DNA of 24,283 bases from an uncultured Clostridia bacterium. Lineage in GTDB: Bacteria > Bacillota_A > Clostridia > Christensenellales > UBA1242. Shown piece by piece: positions 7,048-15,830 of the stretch. Numbering within the stretch: the first letter of the stretch is position 1; each line of letters begins with the position of its first letter. Both the position numbers and the translations under genes were made by a program. The stretch is from assembly GCA_947629895.1 (NCBI GenBank), contig CANRFP010000010.1:1-24283 (forward strand), written 5' to 3'. The notes beneath the pieces are model-generated. The model ran no database searches. It worked only from the letters and a program-made list of their open reading frames with translations, and had not been told where the DNA came from.

Positions 7048-7536
7048 ATGTTTCACAATTTAAAAGATACAATTTTAAAACTTAATGCGGATGTCTCTGA
7101 TTTGGCTAATCAAGAAAAGGCAAAGGCACTTCGCAAAAAACTGTTGACAGCGGGCGGAATTTGCAGCGGTGTTGGCGGCGTTGGCGTGCTTGCTTGTTTT
7201 GTTGCGTTTGGAGTGCTGTGTTTTACTTATGTTCAAAGTTTTTCCATGTCTTTTGGCTATGCTTTGATTCCTTTCTTTTTAATGATTCCATTTGCAGTTG
7301 CCCTGGCAATCGGTGTGATTTTGTTAAGACTTGGTTTAAGCATTTTGATTGCTGGTGTGACAACAAAATTTGTGGACAAGTCTTTAAACAGACGTTGCGA
7401 ATGCGGAAACACGCTTGGAGATGATGAAAAGTTCTGCCCAAAATGCGGACGCCCTGCAGTCAAGGTTTGCCCAAAATGCAACTCTGAAAATGACCTCAAC
7501 GACGAATATTGTTCAAACTGCGGCAATAAACTTTAA
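7048..7536 (+). CDS. Membrane protein with C-terminal double zinc ribbon
   Basis: This 162-aa protein has a short charged N-terminal helix (1-32), two hydrophobic helices (about 36-62 and 72-105) and a cytoplasmic double zinc ribbon. The metal-binding cysteines are C117/C119 with C130/C133, and C141/C144 with C155/C158. Such DZR-type modules bind zinc and often mediate protein contacts; no enzymatic motif is seen, so the role is unknown. It starts at an ATG 6 nt after a GGAGG site. It is divergent from folT and is followed after 50 nt by the leaderless GNAT gene, which has its own promoter. Confidence 0.8.
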   Translation: MFHNLKDTILKLNADVSDLANQEKAKALRKKLLTAGGICSGVGGVGVLACFVAFGVLCFTYVQSFSMSFGYALIPFFLMIPFAVALAIGVILLRLGLSILIAGVTTKFVDKSLNRRCECGNTLGDDEKFCPKCGRPAVKVCPKCNSENDLNDEYCSNCGNKL

Positions 7537-7550
7537 TTTAATTGTTTTGT

Positions 7551-7580
7551 TTGACTTGGCATTTTCGTTTAATGTATAAT
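7551..7580 (+). promoter_or_regulatory. Promoter of the GNAT gene, leaderless spacing
   Basis: TTGACT (7551-7556), 18-nt spacer, TATAAT (7575-7580), then 6 nt to the ATG at 7587. No Shine-Dalgarno precedes the start codon, so the transcript should begin at or next to the ATG. Confidence 0.75.
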
Positions 7581-7586
7581 CGACTC

Positions 7587-8138
7587 ATGAAACAAATTAT
7601 CTATGAAACAGAAAGAATGATTATAAGAAAATGGCAGAAAAAGGATTTGCGCGACTGCTTTGAAATCGTAAGTGACGACAATGTCACAAAATTTCTCAGT
7701 TTTAAAACTTGCAAAACATACAAAGAAACAAAAGAGCGGCTTGACAAACTTCTCGCGGAATATAAGGCAGAACCCGTCAAGGCGCACTACGCCATTGAAC
7801 TGAAAAAAGAAAACAAGGTGATTGGAGAAATCACAATCGGCAGTTACAAGCCAACCGCGGAAGGCGTGATGGAGGTTGGATATATGTTAAGCGCCCGCTA
7901 TCAAGGAAAGGGCTACATGACTGAAGCCCTTGTTGGAATGTTTAAATATGTCAAGAAAAACAAAATCGCCAAGCGCATTGAAGCCATGCATGACGTTGAA
8001 AATTTCAAAAGCGGCAATGTTATGAAGCGCGCTGGCATGACATTTGAAGGCATAAAACGCAAAGAAGGTCAAAACAACACAAACACAAGATGCGACACTG
8101 CAATGTATTCCATCCTTTTCGAAGAGATAGAAGATTAA
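7587..8138 (+). CDS. GNAT family N-acetyltransferase (RimJ/RimL type)
   Basis: This 183-aa protein has the RimJ/RimL-like layout: an ETERMIIRKW opening, ending the N-terminal half in YAIELKKENKVIGEITIG, then the acetyl-CoA loop RYQGKGYMTEAL and a C-terminal NFKSGNVMKRAGMTFEG block that matches the usual N-x-x-S-x-x-x-x-x-K-x-G-F motif. It probably acetylates a protein N-terminus or small amine; the substrate is not predictable. An in-frame upstream TTG at 7542 would add 15 residues, but those lie over the promoter, and family alignment begins at this ATG. A terminator overlaps the stop. Confidence 0.85.
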   Translation: MKQIIYETERMIIRKWQKKDLRDCFEIVSDDNVTKFLSFKTCKTYKETKERLDKLLAEYKAEPVKAHYAIELKKENKVIGEITIGSYKPTAEGVMEVGYMLSARYQGKGYMTEALVGMFKYVKKNKIAKRIEAMHDVENFKSGNVMKRAGMTFEGIKRKEGQNNTNTRCDTAMYSILFEEIED

Positions 8139-8159
8139 AAACGCTGGTTCAGCGTTTTT
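8137..8159 (+). terminator. Intrinsic terminator after the GNAT gene
   Basis: A 6-bp G/C core ACGCTG (8141-8146) with loop GTT and CAGCGT (8150-8155), extended by AAAA/TTTT. The final T run completes a rho-independent terminator immediately at the stop codon. Confidence 0.85.
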
Positions 8160-8163
8160 ATTT

Positions 8164-8212
8164 ACAGCCTTTGCTGTTTTATTGCATCAAAATCACAAAG
8201 TGATGCAATAAA
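8164..8212. repeat. Two further hairpins at the left edge of the defence island
   Basis: A small hairpin ACAGC-CTTT-GCTGT (8164-8177) is followed by TTT. A perfect 12-bp inverted repeat follows: TTTATTGCATCA at 8178-8189 and TGATGCAATAAA at 8201-8212, with an 11-nt loop that itself contains ATCAC-AAA-GTGAT partners. It lies in the 126-bp gap between the GNAT stop and the SspE-like stop, where composition changes. It may serve as a terminator for the minus-strand operon or mark the end of the inserted island. Confidence 0.55.
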
Positions 8213-8264
8213 CGGCGCAAGGCAACCTATTATCAAGAAGAGAACAATTTTTTTTTAGCTTATA

Positions 8265-10079
8265 TTACTTCCATAAAGTTAATATTTCATTATATAATTT
8301 ACTTTCTCTTTCTTTTATTCTATTTTCATTCCAAATTTTCCCCTCTGCCGATGCATCAAATTGATTAACTAATTCTTTGGTCAACAACAAAGTACTATTA
8401 TTACGATAAGATGTAGTATTATTGTCAGAATTAACCTTTTTGCTAAATTCTGCATTTTTAATAGATGCATTGAGACTCTGTGATAGTAAAATCATGTTTC
8501 CTAATGATTTTACAGCTTTTGAACGAGTTAAAAATGCTTCGTCTCCAGTTAATATTGTATTACCTTCTACAACTGGAACATTTTTCCATGAGTCCTTAAA
8601 ATCTATTGGAATTATGTGCTCCAACGTATAATTATATTGGAGAGACTTTTCATCTATATTCTTCCTTCTATTTAATTCTAAAATGAACAGCAACAATCTC
8701 GCTGCATCCGGTCGGATATCCTGTATACCCATACGAACCTTCGTGTCATCAAAGTCTAATGTTGTATTAGGATTATGAATTAAATTATAACATTTTTCAA
8801 CATAGCTTGATGTGCTTGCCTTAGCAATTCTATTTTTTACAACAAATTCTTCTAGTTTATTGAGCTTTGTTATCAATTCGTTATCAGTTATTGACCATGT
8901 GTCAGAATTATCTATATATTGTTCATTATCCTTAATAAGATTTATGATATATGGATAAAACATTTGTACTTTATATGAGTACAAAATCAACAATAACTTT
9001 TTTAATACATCATTTGAAGCGATATAAGGCTTTTCATCTTGACTTGAAAGTTTTTCATTAAAATCTATTATGTATTTTTTAAAAATAACTGCATAATCGT
9101 AAATTTCAGCAATAAACTTTTTTATATCATTAATCGTAGTTAAAGTTTCAGTATATTGCTTATAGGCGGCAGTTAAATCTCTATCTTTTACAAATTCGTT
9201 GTTTTTTATAAGAATGATACAGTAAAGCAAAAATTCTAAATTTGTCTTCTTTACATTACCAAATGACCTTTCACTGTCCCATTTTCTAGTATTTTCTTCA
9301 GATAAAAAGATCTTTGCCCAAGTATTATTATATAATTCAATAACTTCAATACGTTCCTGATCAGTTTTTGACAAATCCATTGCTTTTTGGAATATGTTGT
9401 TTTTTATAATGTCGGCAACAGACAAATGCACCCCAGCTCGATTTATAGTATCAAAAATTGCTTGTTCATTTTCATTGTCACTCTCCAGCGTAATAACCAC
9501 CAACATTCGGCTTTCGTGATCAAAAATTTTATTATATAGTTTAATGATTTGTGCTTCACTTAATCCCTTTAAATACTCCATAAAATACTTATAGCATTGC
9601 AGAATATTGCTGCTGCTTTCAGATATTTGAGATAAATCAATTTGTATTTCATCCTTCATTCCAGAGCAAATAACATATTCATAGTCTTTTTTATCTATCA
9701 TTGAATGCTGTATTTTTACTGTCCCATCCCTTAAACAATTGTCAGCAGCATTTATTACAAAAAATAAAAAATTGGATAGATTTTGTCGTATATCTTCTTT
9801 TTTTTGCCCATCCAAAGTGTCATAAATAGCTTTGGCTAATATTGTAAGGGTAGTTAAACGCTGTTGTCCATCAATGATAAGTCCTCTAGATGGATTTCTA
9901 TCGTTTGTAAGTTTTATAATAATCGAGCCTAAAAAAGGAGCACCATCAGTCTCAATAAGATTTGTAATTAACTCTTCCCAGTTTTCCTTCCTCCAAACAT
10001 ATTGACGTTGAAAAAATGGGACCTCCAATTTTCTTGGATCTTCTCCAAGAAATCTTAGCGATTTTGCTTCAGCTTTCAT
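8265..10079 (-). CDS. sspE: SspE-like DUF262/DUF1524 nuclease of a phosphorothioation system
   Basis: This 604-aa protein has an N-terminal DUF262 (ParB/GmrS-like) NTPase domain: VPFFQRQYVW (20-29), FLGSIIIK (49-56) and the hallmark IDGQQRLTTL with D70-G-Q-Q-R74. The C-terminal DUF1524 domain is HNH-type, with YTLEHIIPIDF as the His block and SLGNMILLSQSLN...NAEFSKK as the second half. In SspE, the DGQQR domain senses phosphorothioate modification and hydrolyses NTP, and the HNH domain nicks invading DNA. It is the last gene of the island operon, 73 nt after the desulfurase, with an AAAGGAG site and possibly its own extended -10 promoter. Without the neighbours it could equally be called a GmrSD-type enzyme. 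Confidence 0.8.
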   Translation of the reverse strand: MKAEAKSLRFLGEDPRKLEVPFFQRQYVWRKENWEELITNLIETDGAPFLGSIIIKLTNDRNPSRGLIIDGQQRLTTLTILAKAIYDTLDGQKKEDIRQNLSNFLFFVINAADNCLRDGTVKIQHSMIDKKDYEYVICSGMKDEIQIDLSQISESSSNILQCYKYFMEYLKGLSEAQIIKLYNKIFDHESRMLVVITLESDNENEQAIFDTINRAGVHLSVADIIKNNIFQKAMDLSKTDQERIEVIELYNNTWAKIFLSEENTRKWDSERSFGNVKKTNLEFLLYCIILIKNNEFVKDRDLTAAYKQYTETLTTINDIKKFIAEIYDYAVIFKKYIIDFNEKLSSQDEKPYIASNDVLKKLLLILYSYKVQMFYPYIINLIKDNEQYIDNSDTWSITDNELITKLNKLEEFVVKNRIAKASTSSYVEKCYNLIHNPNTTLDFDDTKVRMGIQDIRPDAARLLLFILELNRRKNIDEKSLQYNYTLEHIIPIDFKDSWKNVPVVEGNTILTGDEAFLTRSKAVKSLGNMILLSQSLNASIKNAEFSKKVNSDNNTTSYRNNSTLLLTKELVNQFDASAEGKIWNENRIKERESKLYNEILTLWK

Positions 10080-10107
10080 ATACTTTCTCCTTTTATTATT
10101 TTATACT

Positions 10108-10116
10108 ATTGTATCA
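10108..10116 (-). promoter_or_regulatory. Possible internal extended -10 promoter for the SspE-like gene
   Basis: In the only sizeable gap inside the island operon (10080-10152) the minus strand reads TGATACAAT, a TG-extended -10 box 28 nt from the ATG, with no good -35. The same TGA-TATAAT style is used by the dehydrogenase and DUF362 promoters. It could let the restriction gene be set independently of the modification genes. Confidence 0.4.
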
Positions 10117-10152
10117 CAATCTCAAACTTTATTAAACTGTTTTTTGCCTGTT

Positions 10153-11298
10153 TTAAGAGTTTTCTTCAATATAGTCTAAGGCTTCTTCAAGTTTCCCAAA
10201 ATCTTCATCAGTTGTAAAATAACTTATACTAAATCTTACCGTGCCGGCAGGGAAAGTTCCTAAAAATTTATGTGCATTAGGGGAACACTGCAAGCCCGTT
10301 CTGACTGCAACATCATTTTGTGCAAGGATTTCACCGACATTGTCAGGGGAAAGTCCATTGAAAGTGCAGGAAATTATTCCTACTGAATTGTCTGATACGC
10401 CATATAATTTAATATTAGCATATTTTGACAGTATTTGGTATAACTTTTTGCGATTTTCTTCTTCTTTTTGCCTTACTTGTCCTATTTTTTCCCCATTCAG
10501 CCACTTCAAAGAGTAATATAGGCTTGCAACTGCCACTGTGTTAAGGCTTCCAACCTCGAATTTTTCTGGTAAAGTTGTTGGTTGATATGATAGTTGGGAT
10601 TGAACTCCCGTTCCACCATAAATGACAGGGGCAAGGTTTATTCCTTTTCGCATTAGAAATCCACCTATTCCCATTTGTGAATAGAGTGTTTTATGTCCTG
10701 CAAAGACAATAAAATCGGCTTGAACTTCGGTCAAATCAATTTCTATCAATCCACAAGTTTGTGCCATGTCGGCAATTGTGGTCGCACCTTTCTTTTTTGC
10801 AAGGTCAAAGAGTTCTTTCAAAGGGGCTATAACGCCACAAACATTACTTGCATGAGATACAACAACAAAGTCTGGCTTTTTGTCTTGAAATTGGTATTTT
10901 ATGGCTTCAAGGTCATACTGCATAGTTGCTTTATCGACTGCCAATTCGCAAATCTCGAATTCAAATTTATCTTTTAAGTAGTTAAGTGGTCGAAGAACTG
11001 CATTGTGTTCAAAAGGACTGATATAGACTGTTTTCTTATCATAGTAGTCAAGGCCTTGTAAAATCATATTCAAGGCGATTGTTGCTGACGGTGTAAAAAT
11101 GACATCATAAGAATTTTCAGCATAAAAAAGCTGTAGAAGCATTTGTCTTGTTTCATGAACAATTTGTCCTGCTTTTATACTTTCACCATATTTGCCACGA
11201 TTGACATTCATAGCAAGATTTCTATTGAAATTGTCAACATTTTCATAAACGCATTCTGGTTTAGGAAAAGTGGTTGCTGCGTTATCAAAATATGCCAT
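10153..11298 (-). CDS. sspA: Cysteine desulfurase (SspA/DndA-like)
   Basis: This 381-aa fold-type I PLP enzyme takes sulfur from L-cysteine as an enzyme persulfide, the sulfur source for DNA phosphorothioation. The opening YFDNAATTFPKP and the AGHKTLYSQMG block (PLP lysine K203) are diagnostic. The catalytic cysteine is C338 in RTGLQCSPNAH, the SufS/CsdB-like type with a short active-site loop. The full length fits the family. It starts with AAAGGAG 5 nt before the ATG, 10 nt after the ATPase gene stop, so it is co-transcribed with it. A general desulfurase for Fe-S clusters is possible, but its place between ATPase and nuclease argues for the defence role. Confidence 0.85.
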   Translation of the reverse strand: MAYFDNAATTFPKPECVYENVDNFNRNLAMNVNRGKYGESIKAGQIVHETRQMLLQLFYAENSYDVIFTPSATIALNMILQGLDYYDKKTVYISPFEHNAVLRPLNYLKDKFEFEICELAVDKATMQYDLEAIKYQFQDKKPDFVVVSHASNVCGVIAPLKELFDLAKKKGATTIADMAQTCGLIEIDLTEVQADFIVFAGHKTLYSQMGIGGFLMRKGINLAPVIYGGTGVQSQLSYQPTTLPEKFEVGSLNTVAVASLYYSLKWLNGEKIGQVRQKEEENRKKLYQILSKYANIKLYGVSDNSVGIISCTFNGLSPDNVGEILAQNDVAVRTGLQCSPNAHKFLGTFPAGTVRFSISYFTTDEDFGKLEEALDYIEENS

Positions 11299-11308
11299 TT
11301 TTACTCCT

Positions 11309-14300
11309 TTATTTTAATTCTTTAAGAATATCGAACAAAACTTGCCTTTTTTCATTTGTTGTAAGAGATTGCCCATAATCTTCCATTAAGGATTGGATCT
11401 CATTATTAAAGAGTTTTGCTCGACTTGATGTTTCTTGTTTTGTCAAAGTTTTGACTTCTTCATTTCCGTTTTCATCTACATATACTATCTTGTATAGGCC
11501 GCTGCTAGATTGAGAATTATCATTTTCTTGTTTGTTCTTTTCTTCGACATTAGATTTGAACTCTTTAAGGGCCTCATTGAATAGGCTAATTGTTGTATTT
11601 TCCCAATCGGATAGGCGTAGTCCGGAAAGCTTGCGTGTGATATTGTGCAAGAGTTCAAGTTCGGTTGCGTCTTTATCTTCAATGTATTTGAAAATGACTT
11701 CATTTCCGTTGTTAAGCAAGTAATTTTTGGTGTCTTTGTTAAGTGCATCAAGCCAATCTCTCATTGTTGACAAAAGACTAGCTTTTTCATTTCCATTAAA
11801 TTGAGCTTGAATATCGTTTGCGATAGCGTTAGCCAAATCGTCAAACAAATCATCAATTGTGGTTTTCGCTTTCTTAATTTTTTCAAATAGGCCATTTTCA
11901 ATTTGTGTGTTGAAAATCTCTGGGAGTTTATCAAACAATAATTCTCTTGAATTAAGTTCAGAATTTCTTAATTGGCTCTTAAACTTTTTGATAGGGGTAT
12001 CAAACTTCTTGAATTCGTTATTTCCAAGATAAATGCTATTAGCCTCTTTTTGATATTTGCAAAGTTTCAAGAACCACCTTTGCATAGCGTGAACAATGTA
12101 ATCAAAAGTGTTATATTCTCTTTCGGTTGGAACAATTTCCTTGCGGAACAATTCATCAAGTTGATTGATGTATTTTTGTTTAGCCTCGTTCCAATCTTCA
12201 AGGATCAAGTTGAAAAAGCTTGGCGATTTGTTTACATTTTCAAGGGTTTCCGCTTTAATCTCTATTTCTTTGTTATTGATGTTTTCAATTACGGCATGCT
12301 GCTTGTAAAGGTTAAGAATTACTGCAATATAGACAGGAATAACACCTTTTTTCAAGCCAATACCATATTTTGGTAAGGTCAATTTATTATAAAGGTCTGC
12401 AAAGTTTTCGGTCTTTTCCCCACTCTTGATGAAGAATTCATTGATTGTATCCAAAACCTTTTGTGTGTTTCTATCAGCAAGATCGTTAACTTTTAGACTT
12501 GTTGAATTTTCATCCAATATTCCGGAAGAAAACAATATGCTTCTCATAACATTGATTTCTGGACCTGAACCTGTTAAGCCAAGATTTGCTTGTAAGGTGT
12601 TTTGCAATAAACCTTTAAGAACCTTATTTCGTGCGTTTGCAAGAACAGATGTGATATTGTTTTTGTTTATGAGTTCGTTATTGATTTTAGGAGTATATAC
12701 AAACACGCTTTCGCATATATCACTTAACAATTGTGAAATACTTGATTTTCTCTTAATCTTTTTAAGCTCGTTTCCTTGATTGATATATGTTGAAATCTGC
12801 AATTCTGGGCGTAGATAGGCGTCAAGATATTCATTGATGATAGATAAGCAATCTTCTCTATAAACATTGAGTTCGTCTTTGATTGCAATCTTATCTTCTT
12901 CTTTTGCTTGTTCGTCAATAGTGTTTATTGCTTTGATTTTCAGCAATTGTTTGTTGATGTTAAACTTCTTGTTAAGTTTCACAAACACAACTCTCGGATT
13001 GCTTATGCTTGTAAGTTTCTCATTCAAAGCTTGTCTAGTAACATTTCCATTTTCAATAATGAGATAAACAACACCGTCAGCATTTATTTGAGAAATTTTC
13101 TTTTCCCAATCGTCAACTTCCATAAGTTCATCATCATTGATAAATTCGGTCTTGAAATATCTTACGATAGAAAATTCGTCATTATATCGTGTTGGATAAA
13201 GATAAACATTTGCAATAAGCTTGTTAAGTTCTTCTTTTGCGTTGAAAGAATTCTTGTATCTTGTCATGCAATCATCGATAAGTTTTTGGATATCAATGTC
13301 GGAATTTTTTTTGATTGATATGAAATTATTGTATTCAAGAATACTTATAACACCATATTGCTTTAATTCTCTGAAAGCAGCAGAGATCATGTCTTTTGTT
13401 CTTTCCTTTGAAAGATAAATTCTTTCAATGGTGTCATAAGTAGGCTTTAATCTATTGTCTTGTTGTAAAAGGATTGTCAAAATAGCAATACATTTCAAGA
13501 TTTTGTAGGTTAAAGGATCGTTTGTCTTGCTTTCCAATTTTGCAAGTGCATTTCTGCAATCACTCCAAACTTTGAATGTCTGACTATTGTAGTTTTCGTT
13601 ACGGAAAAGTTGTTCAAAATAGTCATAAATATAGTCAGGGGTTAAGAGTGGAAAATCTTCATCCGTGTTGTTTATAAAATCGGTTAAACTATTCTTTTGG
13701 TTGGAAGCAAGAAAAGTGAATATTGTTCTTTCGTTTTGTGCGACCAATTCTGAAATTCTTGGTAGGATAAACAAGGATGAATAGTCAAGTGGATATGTGC
13801 TAAAAATCAGGTCTTTTATTGTGCCTTGTGGTAAGTCAGAGAGAACTCTAACTTTATCTTGATTTTCTAACAACAACATAAAGTCATCGGCATGTTCAGC
13901 CTTAAATTCTTCAAACCATTTTTTGTCTTTTTCAATAACTGTCGCTACAATTTCATAAGTTTGTGTAAAATTGTTATGAATTTCAACAGTCTTAAACCTT
14001 TCTGATACGGCTTTCCATGCGTCAACTTTCTCGCGTGGTAATTGGCTAATATAGTTTTGAATATGTTTGTGTGAAATAAGCAATAAATGTAGTTGATTTT
14101 CACCACTTCTATTGCACATTTCTGCAAAGTCTTGAATCATCTTGATTTCCATAGCGGATGTTTTGCCCATGCTATTTTCCAAGAATTTGCTAAATTCATC
14201 ATAAACAACAAACAGTCCGTTATAGCCAAATTTCTTAACTTTCTTTGCTACATCTTCATAAACTTTAACAATATCCAATCCCTTTGTAGGGGCGAATTCA

Positions 14301-14935
14301 CTGCCTGATGTAAGTTTTGGATAAAGCGCAATAAACTTTTGGTAGGTTTCGCTATCATACATATTTAATTTTGTAATAAAGTTTGCGACAGGTTCGCCAA
14401 TAAGTTGTTCAAAATATTCGTATGTTGATTTATAGTTTTCTTTCCAATTTTCGATTGTGTCAACAGCACATGAGAAATAACTGTCTGGTAATACTTCGTT
14501 AAGGTTGTTTGCAGACAAAGCGTTCTTCAAGCTTAAAAGAAATGTTTGGGCGGTATCCGTGCTGCTGCCTTGAATAACAACTGGCAACAACTTTTTGTTT
14601 GGGTTAGCAATATATTCTTCAAGATAATCATAAAGCTGTTTATTGTATCTCTTTGCTTTTTCCAAAACGGCCTTGAATAATGATTTATCTTTTTTGCTTA
14701 ACAAAGATAAAATTGTAAGGACTAAATGAGATTTTCCTTTTCCATACGCGCCAACAAAAAGCCTTGCTCTGTCTTTTGATGTTGGAACAGCGCTCAACAT
14801 AACATCCTCGATGATATTTAAGCCACCGAGTGTTGGTATATATCCTTTAATTTTTTCATCTGAATTCAAGTCAAAATCAATGTTTACAGAATACTGAAAG
14901 TCTGTTTTTGGCGTTATCTTATTTCTTAAATTCAC
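11309..14935 (-). CDS. sspC: Large P-loop ATPase, SspC/BrxC-like
   Basis: This 1208-aa protein has one clear N-terminal AAA-like ATPase domain: Walker A GAYGKGKS (62-69), Walker B LFVVYDEF (241-248, D246-E247) and a LLLISHKHI sensor strand near residue 290. The remaining about 800 residues are helical and lysine-rich, with a C-terminal hydrophilic Asn/Gln/Ser stretch followed by a short GLYKIVYVDENGNEE strand segment. The N-terminal layout resembles BrxC/PglY of BREX. In Ssp systems the ATPase is SspC, required for modification. The start is GTG at 14935, 7 nt after AAAGGAG; gaps to both neighbours are 10-12 nt. I am unsure what length SspC homologues usually have. Confidence 0.7.
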   Translation of the reverse strand: MNLRNKITPKTDFQYSVNIDFDLNSDEKIKGYIPTLGGLNIIEDVMLSAVPTSKDRARLFVGAYGKGKSHLVLTILSLLSKKDKSLFKAVLEKAKRYNKQLYDYLEEYIANPNKKLLPVVIQGSSTDTAQTFLLSLKNALSANNLNEVLPDSYFSCAVDTIENWKENYKSTYEYFEQLIGEPVANFITKLNMYDSETYQKFIALYPKLTSGSEFAPTKGLDIVKVYEDVAKKVKKFGYNGLFVVYDEFSKFLENSMGKTSAMEIKMIQDFAEMCNRSGENQLHLLLISHKHIQNYISQLPREKVDAWKAVSERFKTVEIHNNFTQTYEIVATVIEKDKKWFEEFKAEHADDFMLLLENQDKVRVLSDLPQGTIKDLIFSTYPLDYSSLFILPRISELVAQNERTIFTFLASNQKNSLTDFINNTDEDFPLLTPDYIYDYFEQLFRNENYNSQTFKVWSDCRNALAKLESKTNDPLTYKILKCIAILTILLQQDNRLKPTYDTIERIYLSKERTKDMISAAFRELKQYGVISILEYNNFISIKKNSDIDIQKLIDDCMTRYKNSFNAKEELNKLIANVYLYPTRYNDEFSIVRYFKTEFINDDELMEVDDWEKKISQINADGVVYLIIENGNVTRQALNEKLTSISNPRVVFVKLNKKFNINKQLLKIKAINTIDEQAKEEDKIAIKDELNVYREDCLSIINEYLDAYLRPELQISTYINQGNELKKIKRKSSISQLLSDICESVFVYTPKINNELINKNNITSVLANARNKVLKGLLQNTLQANLGLTGSGPEINVMRSILFSSGILDENSTSLKVNDLADRNTQKVLDTINEFFIKSGEKTENFADLYNKLTLPKYGIGLKKGVIPVYIAVILNLYKQHAVIENINNKEIEIKAETLENVNKSPSFFNLILEDWNEAKQKYINQLDELFRKEIVPTEREYNTFDYIVHAMQRWFLKLCKYQKEANSIYLGNNEFKKFDTPIKKFKSQLRNSELNSRELLFDKLPEIFNTQIENGLFEKIKKAKTTIDDLFDDLANAIANDIQAQFNGNEKASLLSTMRDWLDALNKDTKNYLLNNGNEVIFKYIEDKDATELELLHNITRKLSGLRLSDWENTTISLFNEALKEFKSNVEEKNKQENDNSQSSSGLYKIVYVDENGNEEVKTLTKQETSSRAKLFNNEIQSLMEDYGQSLTTNEKRQVLFDILKELK

Positions 14936-14947
14936 CTTAAAGCTCCT

Positions 14948-15820
14948 TTAATTTTTTATACTTTCGTAATAGTCCTTTACAAGTTCGATAAATGTTTTGT
15001 TGTTCAAAATTTTGATGACATCAAGGCCTGCTGTTCTTACAACTTGAATAAGTCCGGCCATTTGCATTTTGTCTAAATAACTTGTGAGTGTAATAAAGTC
15101 GATATTAAATACTTTTCCTATGCTGTTTTTTTCTTTAAGAAGATCTGAAAATCTAATTTCTGTTTCGTTAGGGTGTTGATCAACAATCATAGCCAACAAA
15201 ATTCGCAGTGGGATTAAATCGTTTTTAGGGGCAACCTTTTTATAAAGTTTCTTATCTTTTGGTTCAATAAGCCCCAATTCGCTAAATGGACATTCCATGT
15301 TATCTTCTGGATCGTTAAGGTTTTTGGGAATATAACTGTTCAAAATACAATTAAAATCACTTTCTATTGTTGTTGGGGACAGGTTATCAACTTGCTTAAA
15401 CTTGAAATGTGCGATAAGGCTATTTCTAAAATCGTCTTTATTGAAATCGTTCATGTCAAATTCGTTAAAGAAATAATACCAAGATGTCGCAAATTCTTTA
15501 TTTGTCGCAAGTTTATAGTGCAACAAACACAAAGTCCCGATTTCCTCTATGTATTTGTCATATCTATCAACAATAAGGCCTAATTCAGTGAATTCTTGTC
15601 TTGTTGAATTCTTTATTCTGTTTTCTGTTGTTAATCCAACTGCTTGGAGCCAATATCTCAACGATTTAACCATGTTTACACCAAGTCCAAAGGTATCCGA
15701 TGTGTTTACACTTTTGTCGGTAAAAACATATTGATTAAGTTCAAGGTTTTTCAAGCCTTTATACAACCAACCTTTACGGATGTAAAAGGTTTCATGACCA
15801 CCAAATTTAATTTTTTCCAT
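14948..15820 (-). CDS. sspB: DUF4007 protein, SspB-like
   Basis: This 290-aa protein has the DUF4007 signature: FGGHETFYIRKGWLYKG at the N-terminus and TFGLGVNMVKSLRYWL around residue 43-58, then a helical middle and a small C-terminal winged-helix-like region (RFSDLLKEK through VVRTAGLDVI). DUF4007 proteins occur next to PAPS-reductase-type sulfurtransferases in phosphorothioation operons, where the SspB member is reported to nick DNA so sulfur can be added to one strand. No textbook nuclease motif is obvious to me here. It lies 12 nt before the ATPase gene start and 10 nt after the sulfurtransferase stop, with an AAGGAG site. Confidence 0.75.
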   Translation of the reverse strand: MEKIKFGGHETFYIRKGWLYKGLKNLELNQYVFTDKSVNTSDTFGLGVNMVKSLRYWLQAVGLTTENRIKNSTRQEFTELGLIVDRYDKYIEEIGTLCLLHYKLATNKEFATSWYYFFNEFDMNDFNKDDFRNSLIAHFKFKQVDNLSPTTIESDFNCILNSYIPKNLNDPEDNMECPFSELGLIEPKDKKLYKKVAPKNDLIPLRILLAMIVDQHPNETEIRFSDLLKEKNSIGKVFNIDFITLTSYLDKMQMAGLIQVVRTAGLDVIKILNNKTFIELVKDYYESIKN

Positions 15821-15830
15821 TTTTTACTCC

